Shown here: positions 23,250-35,467 of the stretch, piece after piece | How positions within the stretch are numbered: the first letter of the stretch is position 1 | How the letters are laid out: the number at the start of each line of letters is the position of its first letter | Assembly: GCA_037892935.1 (NCBI GenBank) | Contig: JAYXKI010000001.1 | Coordinates: forward strand, 3,596,001 to 3,660,000 | Direction: 5' to 3' | From: Phlebopus portentosus | Taxonomy: Eukaryota; Basidiomycota; Agaricomycetes; Boletales; Boletinellaceae | Length of the DNA stretch: 64,000 nucleotides | Notes under the pieces: generated by a model | Seen by the model: the letters and a program-made list of their open reading frames with translations, nothing else | Told to the model about the DNA's origin: nothing | The model's database searches: none | Translations under genes and position numbers: made by a program

Positions 23250-26200
23250 ATGGACGTGCCGTATAACAAGTCGGGTGCTTCCAGCAGAGAACATTACCAG
23301 ATTGTTCGCAATGTTGAGAATGCGCCTCATCGAACAGAGCATCTGGTCCGTCATGAGGTCCAGCGAATCAGGCAACGCATCACTAGCAAGGTACTCAGTG
23401 CAGTCAGTATCACTCTATTCTCTCCGTCTTTGCTTTCGATAACCTTCGGAATTGCTCTCAGTCCGAGCTTCGAAAGGAATTAATCATACTCCTGTATTGC
23501 CTGAACAGCAGTTTTGGCTCCATTAATAACAAATCCTTGGCCTTTGCACTCCCTTCAGCCGTGCATCTGGCTGAAGCTGGTTCAAAAATAAGCGAAAAAC
23601 GCATCGGTATCGGTCTTTATGAATACACATGAGTCATCGTGGTCTGAAACGTTCGCTCCAGGGTACTTGTTTTGCTGGGAGGTTATGCCGCGAGATCATG
23701 AGCTGCAGCTTATGCTCGTCAATACAGTTCGAAAGGTATCTTTCTTCAAACATACTCGGTAACAGCAATATTCAGTTGACCTCGTAGGATTTGATGTCAT
23801 CCTCCGTAGCTAGAATAAACCTTGCTTTGGAGTCACTAGTCAATTTGCCTTCATTGGACGTCGTGCCAGCAGTGCAAACTCGGTGCATAGAGCTCCTATC
23901 TTATCCATCGTCAGTATGTGTCCTATTGCCAGAATACCTTTCCTGCCTCTCACCCTCATGTCGCACCCAGTCCTCGGATAAGAGCCTTGGATATGCACGC
24001 GTTGCAGTTGCTAGCTCAATTTGCAGCTGATCTGTTGACTGATGAAGTCAAAGACATTGTGCTCAAGAGGCTTTCAGATGCCGATGAGAGCGTTGTTCGC
24101 ATTGCGCTGAAGTTTGGCCTATCATTAGTCGAGGTTCGTTCTCTTGCTATGAACTATTACCCAATGTATTTACTTGCTTCACTAGGCTAAGCTCCTTGAG
24201 ACAAAGAAATTCATGCATTCATGCATTTCTTTGATGACTCGATTTGCCGACAAGCATACTACGGGAAGTTACTCATCTAGTTTCATGATAAGTGTCCTCA
24301 GCACTATCGCCGAGCTTTATGATAAGGAAGAGCCGAAATCTAAGTGAGTGATCTATAGTGATAGTATTCACAACTGCCGAATGAACGACGAACCCTAGGG
24401 ATGATTATGCGATTGAATTCCTCCCTTTTGTCCTAGCCATTCTGCGCAGAAGCATCAAATACGACAAGAAATGTGATTCCTTTTTCGTCCATTTCATTTC
24501 GTACCTCTAATGAGAGCGTATGCATTTAGCTTTAACATTGGAATGCTTCTGTTTCCTGGGCCGATTCCCATCTGCAACCATCGCACGATACATCATTAAG
24601 GCGTCTTCTCAATCTTCAGCATTTCATCAACAAGGAGAAGGCTCTGATAAGCCTCTACCACACTTTGTTCATCCCGTCGTCCGAATCCGACATTTTCTCT
24701 CGTCGCGCACTCTCAATGATCATTATCTTTTTCTTTCTTGTCTCGTTTGCTTGGATCCATCTTTATGGGCGGGAGCGACTCCACCCGCAGAGAAATTGCT
24801 TTCGACTGCAGAAGGCGAACAAAATAATGGAGATAGTTCGACTGAGGCGAACGCTATACCTCTCGTATTGGATCAACTAGAAGTGGAGCGGATGTTGAGT
24901 TTTTTGGAGAGTGACGACGAACAAATTCGGACATTGGTATGTCTCGATCATTCGCGCACTTGCGTTCCGAGGTTAATGACTTTTGCGTCAGACTTTACGC
25001 ATTCTCATCTCTCTAGACCCACCGCTAGTCGAAACCTGCTACACTCGAGCACTACATGCATTGAGTACCTTCGCGTCTAGACACTCGACGAGTGATCGGA
25101 TGCGGAATACGTTGCTGCGACGTCTTGTAGAACTTGCCTTCACAACAACTTTGGACAACGAGAAAATAGAAGCAGGGAACCGAGGTCATTTGCTATTAGA
25201 TAAAGTAAGACAAGTCACAGATGCGGCAGGCGTAGGTAACAGCGTGGACGGAACAATCGTGGAGGCTATCTTGGGTCGAGTTCGACGAGGTTTGTTCCGA
25301 TCTCTTTTGATAAAATGATGGATTTTGCTTATACGTGATCATAGAGAATGCTTCATTGCAGCACTCTTTCGCTCTCAGCCTATTATCGCTTCTACAGACC
25401 GATGATGCTGGGCACCAACAGCCTAAGATAGGGCCAATTAATCCAACGCTTTTCCTTGTGCTCGTTGCGCTTGTTAGCGAATTGGCTCCGGACCTCGCCT
25501 CTTCAAAAGCCGAGGTTGTCTCTATCATCTGCTTGTTCGCAGCGACGTTACATACTTCTCCTGGTAAGCATGAAAGTCTCCTTCCTCTTTTCCTTTCATA
25601 TATCCTCCCCCAGTGTCGATGCAGGAGCCTCTGCTATTATGCATGGCGAGACTTGTCATTCTTCTTTCTCCAAATGAGCTATCCTCACTCGAGATAGAAG
25701 ATGTTCGACGAGTTGTACATGAACTGGGAGAAATGGCCTTGATGGACAAAAACAAAGTTGCGCTGATCAAGAGATGCGAGCAATTTGAGAGGGCTTTGTC
25801 AGAGCCTGGAGTGTTGAGAGAAGTCTTGGAAAGCCAGGAGAATGTCTCCGTAAGTGTGTTTATAATTTTACAACACGTGGAGCCAATCTTGAACGTGGTA
25901 TTCTTGACTAGCTACCGGAATTTGCTGTCATTTTGGACCAGGCATACCGGCGCGCTTCTTTATCTCCGAATGCGTCGCCAGCTAGACTTCCGTCGCCATC
26001 GTCTAACCTGTCATCGCCAAGGTCAAACTTCGTGGGATCTCCACCTCTTTCACACAGTAAGCTACGATACGACGCCTATGCTCCACCTCCTCCCCCAACC
26101 TCGATCAGATTGCACCGCATACACAGTCAGTCATCGACTTCGTCACATCGGAGTTCGAATCGTGCTTCCTCAAGAGCGTCGAAGTCGAGAATTACAGTAG

Positions 26201-26948
26201 ATGATGATGCTGAGCTGGCGAAGACGGTCACTGCAGGAGAGCTTACCCTTGCTGCAGGAGCTGAAAATGAGTTTACAAACGTATACAGGAGTAAGGTAGA
26301 TACACCCTTTTACTGGAGTCTTCAACATACTGTTCTCACACTACATTCAGAACAGCAAAATACCCTCACTAGAGCACTCTACCAGAAACATAAAATTGAC
26401 TGACGAAGCAACGAACGTATCTACAAACCTTCTATCGCTAGACTCTCCTTTCCTACCCGAACCGCTTGTCGATCTCAAGGATAGAGTAATGGAGGTTTCA
26501 CTTCCAAAGCCATTGACTGCTTCCGGTGGCACGCCGCCATACGTTTCCGCCAGCACGTCTCGACGCACTTCACCAGAACCCGGCCAGAATTTCGAGGCGC
26601 TTTGGAGTGAGCTCGACGCGTTCAGTTCCAGAGGATGGTGCGAGGATGCGGTAGACGTTGTCGTGAGACGTCTGCAAGGCTTGGGGCTGCGAATGGATGT
26701 TTTGGAGGCGGATGTTCTACCTTTTGAAGGCAAGTGGCCTTAGTCCTGGTCAGGGCCTTTAGCTTTCAACCTTTTTGCTTAATAATATAGGAGATCTGAA
26801 AATCTCGCTGCGCGGCTCTTCCGTTGAACAACTAGTGACACCATCTGTAGCATTGCGGCTTCATGAAGAGGGCGATGGAAGCTGTCTTTGGCAAGCCAGA
26901 AGCAGCGATAGAGAACTTGGATTGAGAGTAAAAGAGCTAATGAAGTAG
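23250..26948 (+). CDS. Adaptin large subunit, AP-4 epsilon-like
   Basis: Large chain of a heterotetrameric vesicle-coat adaptor. Fourteen exons: 23250-23390, 23462-23606, 23662-23735, 23788-23909, 23971-24133, 24186-24343, 24399-24472, 24530-24936, 24992-25289, 25345-25563, 25614-25849, 25912-26295, 26351-26729, 26791-26948; 985 aa. The start HYQIVRNVENAPHRTEHLVRHEV and then LIILLYCLNSSFGSINN, EKRIGYLFCWE, and ELQLMLVNTVRKDL follow the alpha-solenoid trunk order of gamma/epsilon adaptins (compare RLLYCEMLGYDASFGYIHA, EKRVGYLAV). A Ser/Pro-rich hinge occupies about residues 680-760 and a short C-terminal part follows. The AP-4 epsilon assignment rather than AP-1 gamma is inference from the N-terminus. 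The last intron (26730-26790) uses a GC donor. Confidence 0.72.
26730..26790 (+). other. GC-AG intron in adaptin gene
   Basis: The exon ends GAAG and the intron begins GCAAGT and ends AATATAG. Reading through gives an early TAG within the intron; splicing joins GAA-G to GA-GAT and keeps a frame that continues about 52 codons. GCAAGT is the usual consensus for the minor class of GC-AG introns. Confidence 0.8.
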
Positions 26949-27150
26949 AGGATTCATACCCCTATACTATCCGTCTTCCGTCGCTAGGTAAAATGTTGTA
27001 TTGCGATGAGGCTGAACTGATATGTGTATATCATGATTTTATGCGTCTTAAATCTGTTCAAAGTTCTAAATATCTGAGCCTAACTGTGACGTTTCCACAA
27101 CCAAAAGAACCTAAAGATTGGAATTGGAGATGAATTAAACCATCCATAAC

Positions 27151-30100
27151 TCAGAATAAATCAACTACGCCCTTCCTGGGAGAGATAACGCCAACAATCT
27201 TGCCCTCGAAGTCAAATGAATCGCCCTTCTCCGTAGCAATAAGGTCTGACGACTCTGGATCAATCTCTAATCCCAGTAACTTTTCGAGATTAGTTGAAGC
27301 TAATGCAAGAGCCTGAGCCTTCGACATCTTGCCGGAGCTCTCGAGGGCAGCCTACCCGGCGAGGAATGCAGTCAGCGAGCACACAAGAAAACACGAAAAC
27401 ACATACCCAGGCAATGTCGAATCTCGTGTTCCGAACGCTCCATGCCTCCTCAACTCCGATGCCGACAGTAATATTATGAGCCAGGAGCGATGATATTGCG
27501 CTGTCTTTCGTAATTGGTGGACCAGGAAGACTACGTTCATTCGATTTGTTTTACGAAAGTCAGTATGAACAATGAATTGTGCCTAGGAAAATAAGCCTGA
27601 CGCACATTCTTCGCCTCTCCCAAGTTTTTGGCAAAGGACGTGAGGGTGCTATGATGATGCCCACGCCTGCTTCCGCAAGCTCTGCTGCGAGCAGATGCGC
27701 TTCCGATGCGCCAAAAAATGTCAATCGCATGGTCGCACCAGTACTTTCTTCAACTTCCTCCTTTAATTGCACTAACGTGGCCATAACATCGGCACTTTCG
27801 GCATGTACTACAAGAGTTCGTTGCCCCTGAAAAGAATGTATGTTAACTGAAGGAATAAAAGCAAAATGAATCCCTACATCCGCCACTTCCTTGAACCAGT
27901 TCTCCGTGTTGCCTGTATGTGGATCAAGCAGCAGATGTCTGAGCGCAGTAATCTGCGTGCTCACACTCCCAGACGCAACGGAATGTCCGATTGCAACGTG
28001 CACTGCGACAGCATTCTGAACAAGCGCGCCTTTCTCTAATTTATGTGCCGAACCGAGACTGAATGCTCCGCTCAGCCCACTAAGGATTCCTCTGCTCCCA
28101 GTGAACACGTCATAAGTTATCGGAGAGACCACTCCAACTGTCACACCGGCTCGATAGCCCAGGCTGGGTTGAAAATATGAGAAAAAGCCAAGCATGTCGG
28201 AAAATGATGGCAATGCTTACTATGCATTTCGCGTGGCGAACTGGAGACCGTCAACTGCACGGATAAGCAAACGGTCTCCCAAGATACTCGGAATGTCTTT
28301 GTGAAGTGGATCAGCAACCGGTCCATCTGTTGTTGATACTTCTCCTTGGATTTCTTCCAATCCGAGGTTAGAGCCAATTGAAATGAGGCCCGGAGTAATA
28401 GCACCCCCTTTCAAGTCAACAATGACAGCATCGGTATCGCGAAGAAACTGCGGACAGGAATCGCGACTCCCAGCACAGGTGACCTTTCCGGCTCTCGAGA
28501 TGAGGACTCCACGCTTCTCAAATGAGTTGGATTCAAACAGAACCACGTTCATCTCTTCAGACGGCGCACGGGTAATCAAGCTAGTTATATTTGTGAATAT
28601 CACAGTCCCGCTAACCGATTTGTCGGGCTCCAGAGGTGGCAATCCATCAAAGGTCACCGCTTCTTCCGTCTCCTTATCGAAATCCGGAGTTTGAGGCGTC
28701 TTCTGGAAGACTTCCGGCTTTACTGCAGGTGGCGCAAAGGTCTCGTCAAACTGAGCAATGCCGTCAATGAATACTTGTCGAGGTGTCGCTCCGAGTGCAA
28801 GCGGATGAGAATCCCATAGGACAAGGTCTGCGTCGAAGCTTGTCCGGATGTAACCGATGCGGTGATCCATGCCCATTATTCGCGCAGGCGTCGAAGTGAC
28901 GGAAGCGAGTGCGAGATTATCTGATAGGCCATAGTAATGTGCTTGTTGTGCTTCGTAAATAAGGTAGCGTGAGTTGATAACGGGATCTGTGAGATATAAT
29001 CTCAGTGCAGGGCTACTTTATCCGTGAGATTCGACGTACGGTCGCTCTTTGGAAGGCATTAGCTTTGAATAAAAGATTATCAGTCAATAATCTTACCTTC
29101 ATAACAACAGGAATTCCATCGTCAGCCAAAATGCGCGGCGCGTATTCTGAGCCGCGATATGCTTCCCGTTTATAACGTGCATACGTTGCGAATAATGCCG
29201 TGGCTGGCGTACGACCTACACTCAGAAGGGTCAGCTCCCTCAAATAAAGTCAGTAAACAAGACATTTCTGACCGAAAGCTTTCTTTAAAAGATCAGGGAC
29301 AAGATAAGCTTCATTTGCATGGTGGAAGGCCGCTATGGGAAATTTAAACTCGTTCGTAAGCTGCGCAGAGTATGCCCAATTTAGTTGCGAGCTTTTCTGG
29401 ATCAAGGTTTTCAACTGACCCGCACTACTCCATCCAAGTCACCAGCCTCATAGCAGTGCACGTGTATTTTGACGTGTCCACGAAGTACGTCGATAAGTGC
29501 TTCGAGTTGTAGATCTTCTGGAAATGCTCCGAGCCCATCCCACTCATCCTCAAGAGCACGAACACAATACGAATCTTGTTTTTCTTTAATCTGTCGCGCT
29601 CTGTCGTATATCGCACGCAATTCCCAGACGTTATCCATGCGTGAGTTTCCGTAGGCAATGCGAGGATTCTCACCGCATGCGTGTCTATTCCGGAGGGTTG
29701 GGTGTCAGAATAATCACGCAGACTGGACAGAAGCGAGAAAACGTACTTCATCTGCCGCCAGCGAGGTGGCAAGCTCAAATCAACTTTATCTGTACCATTC
29801 AATGTGAAAGGAGGCTCAAGCAGCATTGAAGACGGTGTTCGCTCTTTAGTCGGGCGTAGTTTTATGGTGAACCCTTGCCCTCCAATGTCATTAGAAGAAC
29901 CGGGGAGAATCAATGCGCTCGTGACACCACCAGCAAGCGCGAGCTTATACGTGTCATCATGCGTGTTGAGTCCGTCGAGAGCGCGTAACCATGGTTGGGT
30001 GATTCCATTTTGAGAACTACCGTCGATTGCTCCATAGAGCATCGGAACAGGAAAGACGCCTAAATGTGAATGCAGGTCGACGATACTGAGGAGAGATAAA

Positions 30101-30628
30101 TATCTATATTAGACCATACGGATAAAGGATTTGACGGGCGTACCCAGGAGTGATCCATGCACCTCCAGCGTCAATGATATCTACAGAGGAGTTATCCAAA
30201 TGTTTCGCGAGCAGGTCATTGTCGCCTCCAACGATTTTTATCAGGCCTTTGTCAATTAGGATATTTCCCTTCAAGGTGGCTTTTCCATCTTCGTTTCCAG
30301 TCCAGATAGTTGCATTCCGGATTAACGTCGCCCTTGTGCCAGGCACGAAACGGTCCGAGCTCGTTCGCGACCTGAATCCTAGAGGTGGTCCAGGACTTAA
30401 CTTGAGGTTTTCGCAATGCGCCTTGATGGATGCTGCGTCCCTCGGGATCTTGACCGCGCTACGAGGAGCTCCGCGGGTAATGCATATTTGCGTCCTGAGC
30501 ATAAGTAATGCGAGAATACCAATAATTAACAGTGGTGAGGGAGGACGCAGACGCGACGAGCGGCGGGTGCTCCGAGAGTAGCTACTACCTCTAGCGTCCT
30601 CAAGATCCCTTCCTGCTTCCTTGCGCAT
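27151..30628 (-). CDS. Membrane-anchored amidohydrolase (copy A)
   Basis: Amidohydrolase-superfamily protein; fungal homologues are often labelled CE9-like, but the substrate is unknown. Eleven exons (minus): 30628-30144, 30085-29747, 29684-29420, 29360-29273, 29215-29097, 29046-29040, 28986-28221, 28163-27878, 27826-27606, 27530-27407, 27351-27151; 966 aa. One N-terminal membrane helix (LLIIGILALLMLR) predicts a type II protein. The metal-site HxH is VDLHSHLG (His167, His169). AAFHHA supplies further His, and SDHPV holds the putative metal/catalytic Asp434. This Asp is encoded by a 7-nt exon. The C-terminal third resembles a second, HxH-less amidohydrolase barrel (KGGAITPGLISIGSNLGLEE). It is the inverted twin of the gene at 31662-35157. 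Confidence 0.88.
29040..29046 (-). other. 7-nt microexon (copy A)
   Basis: Reads AGCGACC between a CAAAG acceptor and a GTACGT donor. It encodes Ser-Asp plus the first base of His in the SDHP motif. Without it the flanking exons would be out of frame. The paralogue has the homologous exon AGTGATC. Confidence 0.9.
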
Positions 30629-31661
30629 ATTGGTTGAAATGCATACACATGGATGCGCGCGAAAAGTCCGTTTATATATCCATGCCTAGGGAGACTTGCC
30701 AAACTTCATCGGAAGATGCAAAGGCACAGATAAGATTATCTGATAACGGAAACGAACGGTCAATGCATTTATAGGCCAGAAGAGCATGGGATGCAGTATC
30801 TCGTCATTTTTAAGTCATGAATAGATAGGATTCAAGCCCAGAACCGTCTAAGTTCACCTGCCTCATCTACGTGTGCTTGTAGCTAGCTATTGCGAAGAGA
30901 CTTCCGAAATTATGGCTGCACAAAGACTAGATTCAGATTCTCAAACCAAGTTGGTCCAAACGATCGTAACTGGACGCACGTACTGACTTTATGCTCAATC
31001 CTTGACTCCAATGTATGAAAAAGGACCCACGGACGGAATCATTACGAATCCGTGCTATTGGTATTATGAATCGAAGACTAAAGCCTTTCTAAGATAACGA
31101 CACCGGATGTCACAGTTCTGCTAGTCTTTCATCTTCAACCGATGGGCTCGAAATAGCGATAGTCATGAGGCTAGTGTTCAGATCATTTGAGTACGCGAGG
31201 TTGAGTGATAAGATGGCAGCGTTGTGGATCGAGTAGGTTGAAGTCAGTGCCTAACTTGAATCCGGTCTTCATTATTCCTACAATTTCTGAATTTCGGCAT
31301 CAAAAGTGATCGACGTCTTGATCGGCGACACGGAGTAGTCCATGATGGAGGTCTTTCTTGTCTCGTTGCTCTTCCTGCTTGAACTTTCAGACTCCATCAC
31401 GAAAACAATGTAATTTCCACTTTTCTTTTGGATAAATTCGAACATGGATATGATCATATCAAACGCACTACAGATCGTGCGACCTTCCGAGTTTTGAAAT
31501 AGCAATCAGTGGATGCGCCGAAAGTTTGGCCGAAGCATGGAGAAGCTAACCATGTACAATATGAACCCTTATCTAGTCGTCTACCATGAGGTCGTGTGCA
31601 ACTTGCCAGGTCTACCCGCTCTTACGCGCTGGTGTTACTCGCTGCTTTTACAACCATAAGC
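30629..31661. other. Shared divergent promoter of the amidohydrolase pair
   Basis: About 1.0 kb between two divergent paralogous start codons. No gene and no clear long inverted repeat was seen, so the similarity of the two genes stops near their start codons. Confidence 0.45.
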
Positions 31662-34600
31662 ATGACCACAAAAGTGGGTGCGGGCGTTGAGCGGACTGGG
31701 GCAAGTAACGACATCTGGATGGTACGTCGCTCGACGCGTCGACACCGGCCATGGCCTCTCTTCTTCATCGGAGTTCTGGCTATCCTGACTCTCGGGACGC
31801 ACGTTCATTTAACTCATAGCGGTACTCGTCGCGTTGTCAAAATACCAAAGGATGAAGAAGTTATCAAGGCGAGATGCGAAAACCTCAAGTCGATTCCTGA
31901 TCCTCCTCCTGAATTCCGCTCGCGGTCGAGCTCGGATAGGTTCGTGCCCGGCACGAGGGCTACACTTATAAAAAATGCGACTGTTTGGACGGGGAACAAT
32001 GCTGGAAAGGAGGTCGTAAAGGGGGATATTTTGATTGACCAAGGCTTGATTAAAGTCTTTGGTGACAAAATTGACCTGAAGTCGGAGAGCCTAAATGAGC
32101 TTTCTGTTGACATTATTGACACAGAAGGAGGATGGATAACTCCAGGGTTTGCATGCTCCAGTTTGCTGCTAGTATTTACTAAGTACATGTTTCCTTAGTA
32201 TCGTCGACCTACATTCACACCTGGGCGTAATGTCCGTCCCGAAGCTTTCTGGAGCAGGGGACGGTAATTCTCGCAAAGGAATCGCACAACCGTGGTTGCG
32301 TTCTATTGACGGTCTCAACACCCGTGACGACGCTTACAAGCTCTCGATTGCGGGTGGCCTGACTACTGCGTTGGTCCTCCCAGGTTCTGCAAATGATATC
32401 GGTGGCCAGGCGTTCGTCATTAAGTTGCGTCCGACCAAGGAGCGTTCGCCGACTTCAATGGTAGTCGAACCTCCCTTTACGTTGAATAGCACGGATCAAA
32501 TAGATCTGTCCGTAACTCCACGCTGGCGGCACATGAAGTAATTCTTCTTAATCAACGCTTGCCTTCTACACTTTCTGAATGATGCTCTATTCTTGAAATA
32601 GGCATGCCTGTGGTGAAAATCCTCGTCGTGTATATGGAAACTCGCGCATGGATAACATCTGGGCGTTCCGTGAGATCTATGACAAGGCACGACAGATCAA
32701 GGAGAGTCAGGATGCATTTTGTACTCGTGCTCTTGAGGATGACTGGGAAGGTCTCGGTGCTTTCCCTGAGGAATTGCAATACGAGGCACTTGTTGACGTA
32801 CTACGGGGACGAGTCAAAGTTCAGGTCCACTGCTACGAGACTGTCGATTTGGATGACATTGTTCGAGTAAGTAGGAGAAATTCACTGTACGATGTCAAGT
32901 TGCCTAATGTATGCATACCTTAGCTCACGAATGAGTTCAAATTCTCTATAGCAGCATTCCACCATGCACATGAAACATATCTCGTCCCTGATCTCCTCAA
33001 GAAAGCTTATGGTATATCACTTCGATACCGCTTTCTATTCTCAAAGGTTCGATTTTCTTTTGTATAGGGCATACTCCGGCTTCTGCAATCTTCGCAACGA
33101 ATGCGCGATACAAACGGGAGTCATACCGTGGTTCTGAGTTCGCACCGCGCATCTTGGCCGATAACGGTCTTCCTGTTGTCATGAAGGTGCGGCGCTTGAT
33201 TATACACTTTCGTTTGTGAGACTGACGCTTTCATTAGAGTGATCGTACGTGCATTATTTGTGCCGTTTGAATTAAAAATTTGGAGTTGATTGAACGTGGA
33301 ACCCGCAGATCCTGTCCTGAACTCACGATATCTTCTATACGAGGCGCAACAAGCACATTACTACGGCCTGCCAGATAACCTGGCTCTTGCGTCAGTCACT
33401 TCAGTACCAGCGGAAATGATGGGGATGGACCACCGAATTGGGTTCATCAGGACAGGTTACGACGCAGATCTCGTTCTATGGGATTCGCACCCACTCGCGC
33501 TTGGTGCAACGCCTCGTCAAGTCTTCATCGACGGCATACCCCAATTTGACAGCGCATATGAGCCGCCCACCTTGAAGCCTGAAGCCTTCCAGAATTTGCC
33601 TGAGACACCGGACTTCGACAAGGAAGCAGAAGACGCGGTGAAATATGAGGGACTACAGCCTCTCGAACCTGAAAAGTCGGTCGTCGGGACTGTAATATTT
33701 GCGAACGTCAGTAGCCTGACCACGCGGGCGTCAGGAGGCATAGTTGTAGATGTATTTGAGGCTAGCTCTGATGCTGAAAGCGGAATACTTGTCACTCGAG
33801 CCGGAAAGCTCGTATGTGCGGGAATGCAAGAGGCATGTTCTCGATTCCTCAGTGAATCCGACGCCGTCATCGTTGACCTCAAAGGAGGAGCGATCGCTCC
33901 AGGACTTGTTTCGTTTGGTTCCAACCTCGGGCTAGAAGAAATACAAGGGGAGGTATCTACGAAGGATGGAGTGGCTCCTAATCCACTCGACAAAGATGTA
34001 CCGAGCATTCTAGGGGAAGGGCCACTCATCCGTGCGGCAGATGGACTGCAATTCGCTACTCGACATGCTTAGTACGACCATCTCACTTTCGTCCGAAGAT
34101 GTCACCACTGATATTTTTACTTTAGCCTCAGTTACCGAGCTGGAGTAACACTTGGAGTGAGCTCGCCATCCCACAACGGATTCTTGAGTGGGCTGAGTGT
34201 CGCGTTTGGCCTCGGTTCGGCGCACAAACTTGAGGCAGGTGCGCTTGTGCAGGATGTTGCTGCTGTGCATGTGTCAATTGGTCATGCTGTTGCGTCTGGG
34301 AGCGTGAGCACGCAGATTGCCGCGCTTCGTCGGTTGCTCCTCGATCCTCCATCGGGTGATGCGGAGAAGTGGTTCGAGGAAGTCGCAGTAGTATGTACTT
34401 TTATTTACTATCTTTTGACCTTGTCTTCTCTGTATTGAGGATGATTTACTTTGCAGGGCCAACGGACATTAGTAGTACACGCCGAAAGTGCTGACGTTAT
34501 TGCCACGCTTTTACAACTCAAGAAAGAAGTCGAGGACAGTACTGGAGAGATAATACAACTGACCATTGCTGGTGGATCAGAGGCACATCTGCTTGCAGCT

Positions 34601-35157
34601 GAACTCGCAGAGGCAGACGTAGGTGTTATCACCGTTCCCTCTCGTCCGTTCCCGGATACTTGGGAGAGACGCAGAATGTACGTACTTACGTCTCTCATTC
34701 CGGAAAGAATTATGTATTCCTTTCTTGTACCAACTGATACATGTGTACAGACTTCCAGGCCCACCGATTACGAAAGACAGCGCCATTTCTCTATTGTTAG
34801 CGCATAATGTTACTGTTGGAATTGGAATCGAGGAACCATGGAGTGCGCGCAACACACGTTTCGACGTTGCTTGGGTAAGTCTATCTTTCTGCCTCTCCTT
34901 CCTATATTATAATTACCTTAAATTTTCTCCCTCCGTGTTCTGACTTGACACAACAGGCTGCCCTTGAAGCGTCGGGAGAAATAAGCAAAACCCAAGCTCT
35001 CGCTCTCGCTTCGACCAACCTCGAAAAACTGCTCGGGCTCGATGTAGACCCGGAGTGGTCAGACCTGGTCGCTACAGAACGGGGTGACCTATTTGACTTT
35101 GGGAGTAAAGTCGTTGGAGTTATCGCACCGAGGAAGGGTGTTGTTGATTTATTCTGA
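31662..35157 (+). CDS. Membrane-anchored amidohydrolase (copy B)
   Basis: Paralogue of the gene at 27151-30628 in mirror orientation. Exons: 31662-32146, 32199-32537, 32602-32866, 32924-33011, 33068-33186, 33238-33244, 33309-34071, 34126-34390, 34457-34677, 34751-34874, 34957-35157; 958 aa. Nine of eleven exons have exactly the same length as in copy A (485, 339, 265, 88, 119, 7, 221, 124, 201); exon 7 is one codon shorter and exon 8 seven codons shorter. Active-site elements are the same: VDLHSHLG, AAFHHAHE and SDHPV. An N-terminal helix (FFIGVLAILTLG) follows a basic patch. Start chosen as the in-frame ATG that best matches copy A; upstream frame is open but lacks an ATG. Confidence 0.87.
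33238..33244 (+). other. 7-nt microexon (copy B)
   Basis: Reads AGTGATC after CATTAG and before GTACGT. It encodes the Ser-Asp of SDHP, exactly as in copy A, and restores frame between exons 5 and 7. Confidence 0.9.
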
Positions 35158-35467
35158 GTTAATATGAACTGGATTTGCTTTGATTGGAGATGACTGCTAC
35201 GGAAGAAAGGTTCTTGCTTACGCCTTTTGGTGCACGATGCTTTTGGATTATTGCGCCTTGCTAAAGCTCTGGATGGAATGCACAAGTATTGAATGTTGTC
35301 GCTTCGAGTTGTTGATCTTTTGACCGATCTGTTACGTTGGTGCGAACTTGTATGACGAAAATTTGCAGATGTATATGAAGACTGGATTCTTCAGCTCGTT
35401 ATACTACAGCATAAGCTGAGATGCAAACTAAAAAAAAACATGAAGGATCTATCGGGAAATTTTTTTT
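35158..35467. other. Short convergent intergenic region
   Basis: 310 bp between the stop codons of amidohydrolase B and PRP19. It has A- and T-runs near 35431 and 35461 and no gene. Confidence 0.45.

Noticed and set aside
30150..30581. 143-codon plus-strand frame opposite amidohydrolase A
   Set aside because: Antisense shadow of exon 1; the same kind of shadow appears in copy B (33517-34029).
31594..31661. GTG-led upstream extension of amidohydrolase B
   Set aside because: No ATG in this stretch; the ATG at 31662 gives an N-terminus and exon 1 length identical to copy A.
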